Positions 8,941 to 15,209 of a stretch of DNA of 64,000 bases are shown here, piece by piece. Position numbers and translations under genes: made by a program. Position 1 is the first letter of the stretch. Each line of letters opens with the position of its first letter. Origin of the DNA: Aquimarina amphilecti (GTDB lineage Bacteria; Bacteroidota; Bacteroidia; Flavobacteriales; Flavobacteriaceae); contig NZ_FOAB01000003.1 in assembly GCF_900109375.1 (NCBI RefSeq), positions 581,128-645,127 of the forward strand. Direction: 5' to 3'. The notes under the pieces are model-generated. The model was not told where the DNA came from, ran no database searches, and was given only the letters and a program-made list of their open reading frames with translations.

Positions 8941-10193
8941 TGGGTAGATCAGCAGTAGGAGCTATAGATTGGCTAACTATACTTTTGTTTTTATTATTGA
9001 TAGGTTTTGGCTGGGGTAACATATACTCTGCATCCTATGGTGATGAAGTTTTCTCATTAACAGATTTTACAAAACCTTATATCAAACAATTATACTGGAT
9101 TGCGCTAAGTATTATTATCATAGTTATAACACAAGCGATTGAAACCAAGTTTTATGAACGATTTGCTGGTTTGATTTATGTTATATCATTAGCGTCTTTA
9201 TTAGGACTATTTTTATTTGGAAAAAATGTTAATGGTGCCACATCGTGGTATGCATTCGGACCTGTAGGTCTACAACCTTCAGAGTTTGCCAAAGCAGCAA
9301 CCGCATTAGCCCTTGCTAAATTTTTAAGTGATATGCAGACTAATATTAATTTAGTCAACCACCAACTACGAGCATTTTTAATTATAACCTTACCTGCGTT
9401 AATAATTATACCTCAACCTGATCCTGGGAGTGCATTGGTCTATGCTGCTTTTTTCTTTCCTTTATACAGAGAAGGGCTCGCAGCGACATATCTTATCATT
9501 GGAGCCTCTGCTGCCGCTTTATTCATTTTAACTTTGTTATTCACTCCATTATGGGTCGTTCTTGGTATTGCAACAATAATGCTATTAATTCTTATTAGAA
9601 ATAGGAAACACAAGCCCAAATATTCCAGATATCTATTGACAATTATTGTTATCACTGGATTTTGTTTTTCTGTCAACTACATATTTAATAACGTTTTTGA
9701 ACAAAGACATCGTGATCGTTTTAATATCGTTTTAGGAAAAGAAGTTGACTCTAAAGGTATTGGATACAATACAAACCAAAGTCAAATTGCTATCGGAAGT
9801 GGTGGATGGACTGGAAAAGGCTGGAAAGAAGGAACTCAAACCAAAGGTGGTTTCGTACCAGAACAGCATACAGATTATATATTTAGTACAGTTGGAGAAG
9901 AATGGGGCTTTCTTGGAGCTACCACAGTAATCATACTGTTTATTGGATTACTCATAAGACTCTTATATCTAGCAGAAAGACAAAAATCTCAATTCAGTAG
10001 AGTATACGGATATAGCGTAGTAGGAATTCTATTCGTTCATTTTGTAGTAAATGTAGGGATGGTTACCGGTTTACTACCTACCGTAGGAATTCCGCTGCCT
10101 TTCTTTAGTTATGGAGGATCTGGTTTATGGGGGTTCACATTACTACTTTTCATTTTTGTCAAACTTGATTCTAATAGAGTCAATGAATGGTAA
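8940..10193 (+). CDS. rodA: SEDS-family peptidoglycan glycosyltransferase RodA
   Basis: RodA polymerises lipid II into glycan strands together with PBP2 at the inner membrane. The 417-residue protein has about ten membrane helices. It shows SEDS hallmarks: YAFGPVGLQPSEFAK, the loop GKGWKEGTQTKGGFVPEQHTDYIF (quoted in part: PEQHTDYIFS) and the end segment GIPLPFFSYGGSG. The start codon overlaps the mrdA stop codon. It is the last gene of the elongation operon, and the convergent endonuclease gene follows after 32 bp. I saw no strong terminator hairpin between them. Confidence 0.97.
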   Translation: MGRSAVGAIDWLTILLFLLLIGFGWGNIYSASYGDEVFSLTDFTKPYIKQLYWIALSIIIIVITQAIETKFYERFAGLIYVISLASLLGLFLFGKNVNGATSWYAFGPVGLQPSEFAKAATALALAKFLSDMQTNINLVNHQLRAFLIITLPALIIIPQPDPGSALVYAAFFFPLYREGLAATYLIIGASAAALFILTLLFTPLWVVLGIATIMLLILIRNRKHKPKYSRYLLTIIVITGFCFSVNYIFNNVFEQRHRDRFNIVLGKEVDSKGIGYNTNQSQIAIGSGGWTGKGWKEGTQTKGGFVPEQHTDYIFSTVGEEWGFLGATTVIILFIGLLIRLLYLAERQKSQFSRVYGYSVVGILFVHFVVNVGMVTGLLPTVGIPLPFFSYGGSGLWGFTLLLFIFVKLDSNRVNEW

Positions 10194-10225
10194 ATAAACC
10201 GATCAAACTGTTTATACTACAGAGA

Positions 10226-11026
10226 TTAAAACTTCCAACCGTTTTTACTAGAAGAGGCTTCTAGTTTATTTTCTAAATCATCAGATAATTTTGGAAAAAA
10301 ATCAATCCCCGATAATTTCTCTATACTATCAGTAGTAACAACAAAACTAGATAATTTCTTATCTGTATTTCTATTAGGAATTAAAAACGCAATCATTTTT
10401 GGTTTTTTAGAACTGTAATCTAAAATTACTTTATAGAAATACTCAGGAACTGAAACTGCTTCATATCCAATTGTTTTAAGATCATCTGTTAATATTCCAC
10501 CAGTTATTACATAAACTCCATTGTATTTTTTTGCCCAATATCTTGTTTTTTGTTCTAACTGATTCCAAATCCCAGCATTAAAATCGTGATTTTGAGGAGA
10601 AATATTTGATGTAAGAAATGTCTCTACAAATGCATCATAAGTAAATCGTCTATCTGCTGCAGGACATAAATGACCTCTGTCATACCCAGAATTTTTATAG
10701 TTTCTCCAATCTGCTGAAGACGACCTCACCTTATTGTCAACTTCAAAAAATGGTCTCTTAAATTCATTTTTGACAAGATGTTCTTTTTTTAACTCATAAG
10801 CCACCCATTCTGGTTGTTCGTGTTTTTCGGAATAAGATAAAGAGTAGTTATTATGTGAGATTACAGTCTTAGTTGTAGAAGTTGGGAGATAGAAAAAACC
10901 TAATTCTTTATTTTCTATTTTTCCGCTAGTGTACTCACCTTTTGTCTCGTCTATATGTTTTTCGACATAATAAAAACCAACGGTAACGATCAAAACCATT
11001 AACGGATATATATACTTTCTTTTCAA
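10226..11026 (-). CDS. Membrane-anchored DNA/RNA non-specific endonuclease (NUC1/EndA-like)
   Basis: A 266-residue protein of the ββα-metal (His-Me finger) nuclease family. The catalytic motif is DRGHLCPAADRR, preceded by the common YKNSGYDRGH context. The metal-binding Asn segment is SNISPQNHDFNAGIWNQLE. Residues ~5-20 form a hydrophobic segment after KRK, so the enzyme is probably anchored in the membrane with its nuclease domain outside the cytoplasm. It would degrade nucleic acids for nutrition or DNA uptake. Translation to this length needs a TTG start at 11024-11026. An ATG at 10999 would give a shorter form without the basic KRK. It is convergent with rodA and divergent from the peptide locus. 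Confidence 0.88.
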   Translation of the reverse strand: MKRKYIYPLMVLIVTVGFYYVEKHIDETKGEYTSGKIENKELGFFYLPTSTTKTVISHNNYSLSYSEKHEQPEWVAYELKKEHLVKNEFKRPFFEVDNKVRSSSADWRNYKNSGYDRGHLCPAADRRFTYDAFVETFLTSNISPQNHDFNAGIWNQLEQKTRYWAKKYNGVYVITGGILTDDLKTIGYEAVSVPEYFYKVILDYSSKKPKMIAFLIPNRNTDKKLSSFVVTTDSIEKLSGIDFFPKLSDDLENKLEASSSKNGWKF

Positions 11027-11483
11027 ACTTATCTTTTTTAATTTCTTAGATTGATTGCAAAAGTATCAAAATCCAATTACACTAGAATATCATTCATTAC
11101 ATAGACTAGAGTTTTTGGGGAAAAAACAGATTATCAGCTACATTAACCCAGCAAATGTTTCAAAAAACCAAACTTTAACATAAATCCAAAAACATATCTT
11201 TTGAATGTTTTAAAAGAATATAAATACCTGTAAAACAGTTTTTTAGATTAAAAAATTAACATAAATAAACTATAAAATTACGGTTATTCCACCTCTATTT
11301 TATGTAATATCCTCGTTTAATAAAAGTTTTAAAATCTCTAATTTAGGAAGCTTTTAATTCTGAAAATAAATTTCGAAACTCTTAATTGTTAAAGAAAAAA
11401 TATTGATGCAAGTAGATATGGGGCAATCAACTTATACTATCTTTATCAGAAGTAAGCACGCAAAACAAACATCTTAAGGATTC
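11027..11483. other. 457-bp AT-rich intergenic region upstream of the VKOR-thioredoxin gene
   Basis: No gene is supported here. A 23-codon ATG frame at 11405 has no protein-like features. The region must hold the promoters for the divergent endonuclease and VKOR-fusion genes. I found only near matches to TAnnTTTG, for example ATCTTTTG in the middle of the region, so no promoter is called. Confidence 0.5.
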
Positions 11484-13079
11484 ATGAAGAATAACATTGA
11501 AAAAATAGTTGAAACTGTTCTAATCCAAAATAGAATTAGTAATTATGATAAGAAAGATTTAGAACTACAATTACAAATTCATCCAAATTATCCTAGTTTT
11601 CAATCAATTACTGACACACTTGATTATTTCGATATAGATAACATTGCAGTAGAAGTCCCGGTCGATGCTTTAGATCAACTACCAAAAAGTTTTGTTTCTC
11701 TAGTAAAAAAAGAGAATTCTGAAGAAATTGTATCTATCATTAACAAGAATGGAAATGTTGAACTAAAACATACTGATCTCGACACCAAGAAATTCACCTA
11801 TGAAGAGTTCAAAAAAATATGGGTTCCTAAGGTAATAGCTGTTGAGCATAATACGGGAAACAGCGCTATTTTCTCAAAAGAATCTCTAGTGCAAAATATT
11901 CTATTCGGAGGATTATTATTAGGTGCTTTGACAACGCTTGCTTTTAGATCTTTTGATTTATATCAAGTATTATTTTTACTACTATCAATCTCTGGTGTAG
12001 TTTTCAGTCTTTTTGCTGTTAGAGAAAGTTTAGGCATCCAATCAAATACAATGCACCAATTTTGTACTTCTGTTGGAAATTCTAATTGTGGTGATGTAAT
12101 AAACAACAACACCGGTAAATTATTTAAAAACTTCTCTTTAGCAGATGCCAGCATTGCCTTTTTTGGTATTCTTATTATATACCAATTGTTTTATGGATAT
12201 AATAGCACTTTATTATTACCGACGCTTATAGGAATTCCCTTCATAATTTATTCAATTTATTCGCAAGCATTTGTAATTAAAAAATGGTGTGCTATATGTA
12301 TTGCTATAAGTGCCATATCTACAGGTTTGATTGCAGTATCACTATATAGTCTACCTTTTAGTTTTTCCTTAGTATCAATTGCTTCTTTTGTGATGATTTC
12401 TGCACTAGGAACATTGGCTTATATCCACATAAAACAAAATCTTGTAGAAAATAAAGATTATAAAAACGAAAATATAAAACTCAATCATTTTAAAAGAGAC
12501 CGACAAATATTTGAGCACTTATTAAGTTTATCCGAAAAAGTTACAGATAATACGACGATTACTAATGAAATTATTTTAGGTAACCCAAATGCTCAATTCA
12601 AGATTATCAGCCTAACTAATCCAATGTGTGGATATTGTAAAGGTGCTTTTGAAGCATATACAAGAGTATTACGAACAATGAGCGAGCAACTTCAGATTGT
12701 CATACGATTAAAAGTATCGTTAGACGACCTTGACAATCAAGCCACGCAGATCAGTTTACGCTTAATGGAAATATATCACACTGATGGATCAGAAAGATTT
12801 GTAAAAGCATATAGCGAATGGTTTAACGACAGAACATATAGTACTTGGGTAAAAAAATATGGTGCTCCAAAAAACAATATGGAACATGTAGAAAGTTTAA
12901 GAAATCAATCTAAATGGGCAGAAAGCAACAACTTATTTTATACACCTGCCTCTCTTATGAACACATCTATTTATCCTAAAAAATATAGTTACGACGAGTT
13001 TTTTCATTTCACTAGTATGATGATTGAAAACCAACAAGAACCTGATTACAATATGCAAGAAAAGCCTGTTGGAGTTTAA
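11484..13079 (+). CDS. C39-like / VKOR / thioredoxin fusion protein of a peptide locus
   Basis: A 531-residue fusion. Residues 1-~120 resemble the C39-peptidase-like N-terminal domain of such proteins (HPNYPSFQSITDTLDYF) but contain no cysteine, so this part cannot be a cysteine protease. Membrane helices at ~135-315 form a VKOR domain with the loop pair C194/C202 and active-site C269-A-I-C272. The C-terminal thioredoxin/DsbA-like domain (residues ~360-530) has C382-G-Y-C385. Proteins of this type make disulfide bonds: the thioredoxin domain oxidises a client and VKOR passes electrons to quinone. The next genes encode three exported peptides with 6, 4 and 4 cysteines, which are the obvious candidate clients (inference). 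No regulator or transporter is adjacent. Confidence 0.88.
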   Translation: MKNNIEKIVETVLIQNRISNYDKKDLELQLQIHPNYPSFQSITDTLDYFDIDNIAVEVPVDALDQLPKSFVSLVKKENSEEIVSIINKNGNVELKHTDLDTKKFTYEEFKKIWVPKVIAVEHNTGNSAIFSKESLVQNILFGGLLLGALTTLAFRSFDLYQVLFLLLSISGVVFSLFAVRESLGIQSNTMHQFCTSVGNSNCGDVINNNTGKLFKNFSLADASIAFFGILIIYQLFYGYNSTLLLPTLIGIPFIIYSIYSQAFVIKKWCAICIAISAISTGLIAVSLYSLPFSFSLVSIASFVMISALGTLAYIHIKQNLVENKDYKNENIKLNHFKRDRQIFEHLLSLSEKVTDNTTITNEIILGNPNAQFKIISLTNPMCGYCKGAFEAYTRVLRTMSEQLQIVIRLKVSLDDLDNQATQISLRLMEIYHTDGSERFVKAYSEWFNDRTYSTWVKKYGAPKNNMEHVESLRNQSKWAESNNLFYTPASLMNTSIYPKKYSYDEFFHFTSMMIENQQEPDYNMQEKPVGV

Positions 13080-13188
13080 TTGCTCACAGATTATTTTATC
13101 AGAAACGACCTTTTCTTTTATAGAGAAGTTATTTAATAGTAAAAAGACGTATTAAAAGTTCTTTTTCTTCACACACTCACTCAGACAT

Positions 13189-13218
13189 TTCCCCGGATGT
13201 CTTTAAACTTTCGGGGAA
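13189..13218 (+). terminator. Hairpin between the VKOR fusion and the peptide genes (terminator or attenuator)
   Basis: A GC-rich stem TTCCCCG (13189-13195) / CGGGGAA (13212-13218) with a 16-base loop is followed by a T-rich tract (13219-13227). It lies 110 bp after the VKOR stop and 27 bp before peptide 1. It could stop or attenuate transcription into the peptides, or stabilise their transcript. Confidence 0.5.
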
Positions 13219-13245
13219 TATTTTTTAACTCTTAAAACCAAAATT

Positions 13246-13437
13246 ATGTTAAAAAAAATCTCAAGAATTGACAATGTTTCTGAAATTAACAAAGACTCTC
13301 AAAGCAAAATCAATGGAGGATTTGGATTTGGAACCAGTTGTTATGGAAATGACCAACAAAACTGCAGCCCCAGAAGTGGTTGCCAATGGTATGGTTGTTA
13401 TTGCGGACCTAATTATCCGCATATTGCACCTTGTTAG
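13246..13437 (+). CDS. Double-glycine-leader Cys-rich peptide precursor 1
   Basis: A 63-residue precursor. Residues 1-25 form a polar leader ending KINGG, like the GG-type leaders of bacteriocin-like and natural-product precursors of Bacteroidota. Cleavage after GG would give a 38-residue peptide rich in Gly, Pro and aromatic residues. It has six cysteines (C32, C40, C46, C51, C53, C63), enough for three disulfides. A YGN tripeptide follows C32 and recalls the pediocin YGNG box, but the motif is incomplete. GG leaders are normally removed by C39-domain ABC exporters; none is in the window. The ATG is chosen because it sits behind the same pre-start block as in the two following genes. An overlapping frame (13268-13495) is a shadow. 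Confidence 0.85.
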   Translation: MLKKISRIDNVSEINKDSQSKINGGFGFGTSCYGNDQQNCSPRSGCQWYGCYCGPNYPHIAPC

Positions 13438-13469
13438 TAACCGTATTTTAACTCTTAATAACCAGAATT

Positions 13470-13679
13470 ATGTTAAAAAACATTTTAGCACTTGACAGTA
13501 CTCAAAAACTGAGTAAATCACAACAAAAATTAATCTCCGGAGGCTACATTCCAACATTAGAACAATTCTGCTGTGGCCCTCGCTCCCAAGGATGGTGGAT
13601 CCAACAATATCCATTTTTGGGTAACGATCCTTATTACACCTGTTCGGGTGACGTCTGTAATGGTGGTGGAGCTTGGTAA
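13470..13679 (+). CDS. Double-glycine-leader Cys-rich peptide precursor 2
   Basis: A 69-residue precursor with leader residues 1-25 ending KLISGG, clearly related to the leader of peptide 1 (both start MLK and keep a K-x-x-Q spacing before GG). The predicted mature part is 44 residues, with adjacent C34-C35, then C58 and C63, a WW pair and a Gly-rich end NGGGAW. The core shows no alignable similarity to peptide 1. So leaders are conserved while cores vary, as in families of exported bioactive peptides. It starts exactly 32 bp after the peptide 1 stop. Bacteriocin, toxin or signal roles are all possible. Confidence 0.85.
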   Translation: MLKNILALDSTQKLSKSQQKLISGGYIPTLEQFCCGPRSQGWWIQQYPFLGNDPYYTCSGDVCNGGGAW

Positions 13680-13711
13680 AACTTAATATTTAATCTTAAA
13701 ACCTAAAAATT

Positions 13712-13891
13712 ATGAAGCAAATCAAAAAATTAGAAGGAGCTAAAATTCTTTCCAAACAACAACAACAAGATGTTAATGGAGGTATTTATGTATTATCTAA
13801 TCAGAGTAACAGAAGAAGACGCTGTGACCCAGCATTGAGTTGCTGTTATCACAATGGATACACTTGGGTTCAAGGACCACCATGTTTTTAA
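13712..13891 (+). CDS. Double-glycine-leader Cys-rich peptide precursor 3
   Basis: A 59-residue precursor read from ATG 13712 to TAA 13889-13891, easily missed because of its size. The leader (residues 1-24) contains ILSKQQQQDVNGG, matching the leader logic of the two preceding genes. The predicted 35-residue mature peptide starts IYVLSN, has four consecutive arginines (RRRR, 34-37), then C38, the C44-C45 pair and C58 one residue before the end. The Arg run and few acidic residues make it strongly basic, fitting membrane activity (inference). The gene begins 32 bp after peptide 2, the same spacing as between peptides 1 and 2, and a strong terminator follows. Confidence 0.82.
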   Translation: MKQIKKLEGAKILSKQQQQDVNGGIYVLSNQSNRRRRCDPALSCCYHNGYTWVQGPPCF

Positions 13892-13921
13892 AAATTAATT
13901 TAAAGCATTTTTAAATTTAGT

Positions 13922-13960
13922 AAAAGGATTAAATCATTTATTTAATCCTTTTCTCTTTTT
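13922..13960 (+). terminator. Strong intrinsic terminator after the peptide cluster
   Basis: A perfect 13-bp stem (13922-13934 with 13940-13952) and a 5-base loop are followed by a T/C-rich tail. It closes the three-peptide unit 31 bp after the last stop. Confidence 0.85.
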
Positions 13961-14087
13961 AACATTAATATTCTTTGAGAAAATTAAATGCTTGATAATA
14001 GAACCCAATCAAAAATCTATTAGCAGCAAGAAGAGTCATCATCATTATGATGACTATCGTTAAACAATCTAATAGAACATAAGTAAA

Positions 14088-15200
14088 TTACTCCTTCACG
14101 TCCAATGCGTCTCGCAATGCGTTCCCTATTAACATAAAGGCCATCACTAAACTCATAATTCCCAAACCAGGTATGATTGCTAAATATGCCTTTCCTAAAA
14201 TAATGTAGGAGTAATGATCTTTAATCATTGCCCCCCAACTAGCCATTGGAGGTTGCGCTCCAATTCCTAAAAAGCTTAATCCACTTTCTATTAAAATTGC
14301 CCCAGCAAAATTAGCTGCAGAAATTACGATTACAGGTGCTAAACTATTAGGGAGTACATGTTTCATTATTATTCTAACATGATTATAACCTAACGCTTTA
14401 GCCGCTGTAACATACTGCATTTGTTTTATACTCAAAACTTGCCCTCTAACGACTCTAGCGACTTCTACCCACATAGTAAGTCCAACAGCAATAAAAACCT
14501 GCCAAAAACCTTTCCCTAGGGCTAATGTGATAGCTATAACTAAAAGCAAGGTAGGAATAGACCAAGTAACATTAATTAACCACATAATAAAGACATCTAC
14601 CTTCCCTCCAAAATACCCCGCAATAGCTCCTAAAGATATCCCCAAGATTAAGGATATAAGCACAGCTACAAAACCAATCGAAAAAGAAATACGAATTCCA
14701 ATTAGCATCCTACTTAACATATCTCTACCATACTTATCAGTCCCTAAAACAAATGTCCTGTCACCAATAAATTTTTGAGCTATTTCATTTTTCCCAAACC
14801 CTTTAGGAAAACTTCTAAGTTCAATGGTCTTAGAAACTCCTATGAGTTCCCCTTCCGTATAAGGAACAACTTTTATAATGTCCTTATGAAAGCTATAAGA
14901 TTCTATAGGAATCTCGGTATCCATATTTTTGGTACCAAAGAAAACTTTATTAAAATAAGATTGATCAGACACTCCATCTGATGGAATTGTTAGCATTTTT
15001 ACAGAAAACCCCGGCCCTTTAGAATGAATAGATAAATGCATTTGATTTGCATTCTTAGAACTATCAGGAGCTAATAAATAGGCTAAAATAGCCACAAGTG
15101 CACAAATAAAAATAAACCAAAAACTCAAAACGCCCCAAAAATTTTTCTTAAATCTTTGGAGCGCTAACTTTGTCAGTGAATTTGATGTAGTCTGTTGCAT
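14088..15200 (-). CDS. OppC/DppC-like ABC transporter permease
   Basis: A 370-residue inner-membrane permease of the oligopeptide/nickel type. It has an N-terminal membrane helix (residues ~18-40) and an extended periplasmic insert (~50-145). The characteristic DKYGRDMLSRMLIGIRISF leads into the BPD_transp_1 domain, with AAKALGYNHVRIIMKHVLPN and ESGLSFLGIGAQPPMASWG as cytoplasmic coupling and C-terminal signatures. OppC acts with OppB, two ATPases and a binding protein; none of these is nearby. The gene begins 9 bp after the tail-specific protease gene in the same direction, so the two are probably co-transcribed. The substrate (peptides or others) is unknown. Confidence 0.9.
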   Translation of the reverse strand: MQQTTSNSLTKLALQRFKKNFWGVLSFWFIFICALVAILAYLLAPDSSKNANQMHLSIHSKGPGFSVKMLTIPSDGVSDQSYFNKVFFGTKNMDTEIPIESYSFHKDIIKVVPYTEGELIGVSKTIELRSFPKGFGKNEIAQKFIGDRTFVLGTDKYGRDMLSRMLIGIRISFSIGFVAVLISLILGISLGAIAGYFGGKVDVFIMWLINVTWSIPTLLLVIAITLALGKGFWQVFIAVGLTMWVEVARVVRGQVLSIKQMQYVTAAKALGYNHVRIIMKHVLPNSLAPVIVISAANFAGAILIESGLSFLGIGAQPPMASWGAMIKDHYSYIILGKAYLAIIPGLGIMSLVMAFMLIGNALRDALDVKE

Positions 15201-15209
15201 TAAAGCAAA

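Noticed and set aside
11405-11476. 23-codon ATG frame upstream of the VKOR fusion
   Set aside because: Too short, no hydrophobic or leader pattern, and inside the likely 5' UTR.
13268-13495. A 75-codon frame overlapping peptide genes 1 and 2 in another phase
   Set aside because: It lacks a leader, its composition is low in Cys, and it reads through both better-supported genes and their conserved spacer. It is a shadow frame.
14035-14054. 8-bp hairpin GTCATCAT/ATGATGAC and a short minus-strand frame (MMMTLLAANRF...) after the OppC-like gene
   Set aside because: There is no T-run for a terminator, and the 26-codon frame arises from repeated ATG/CAT units. No independent support for a gene.
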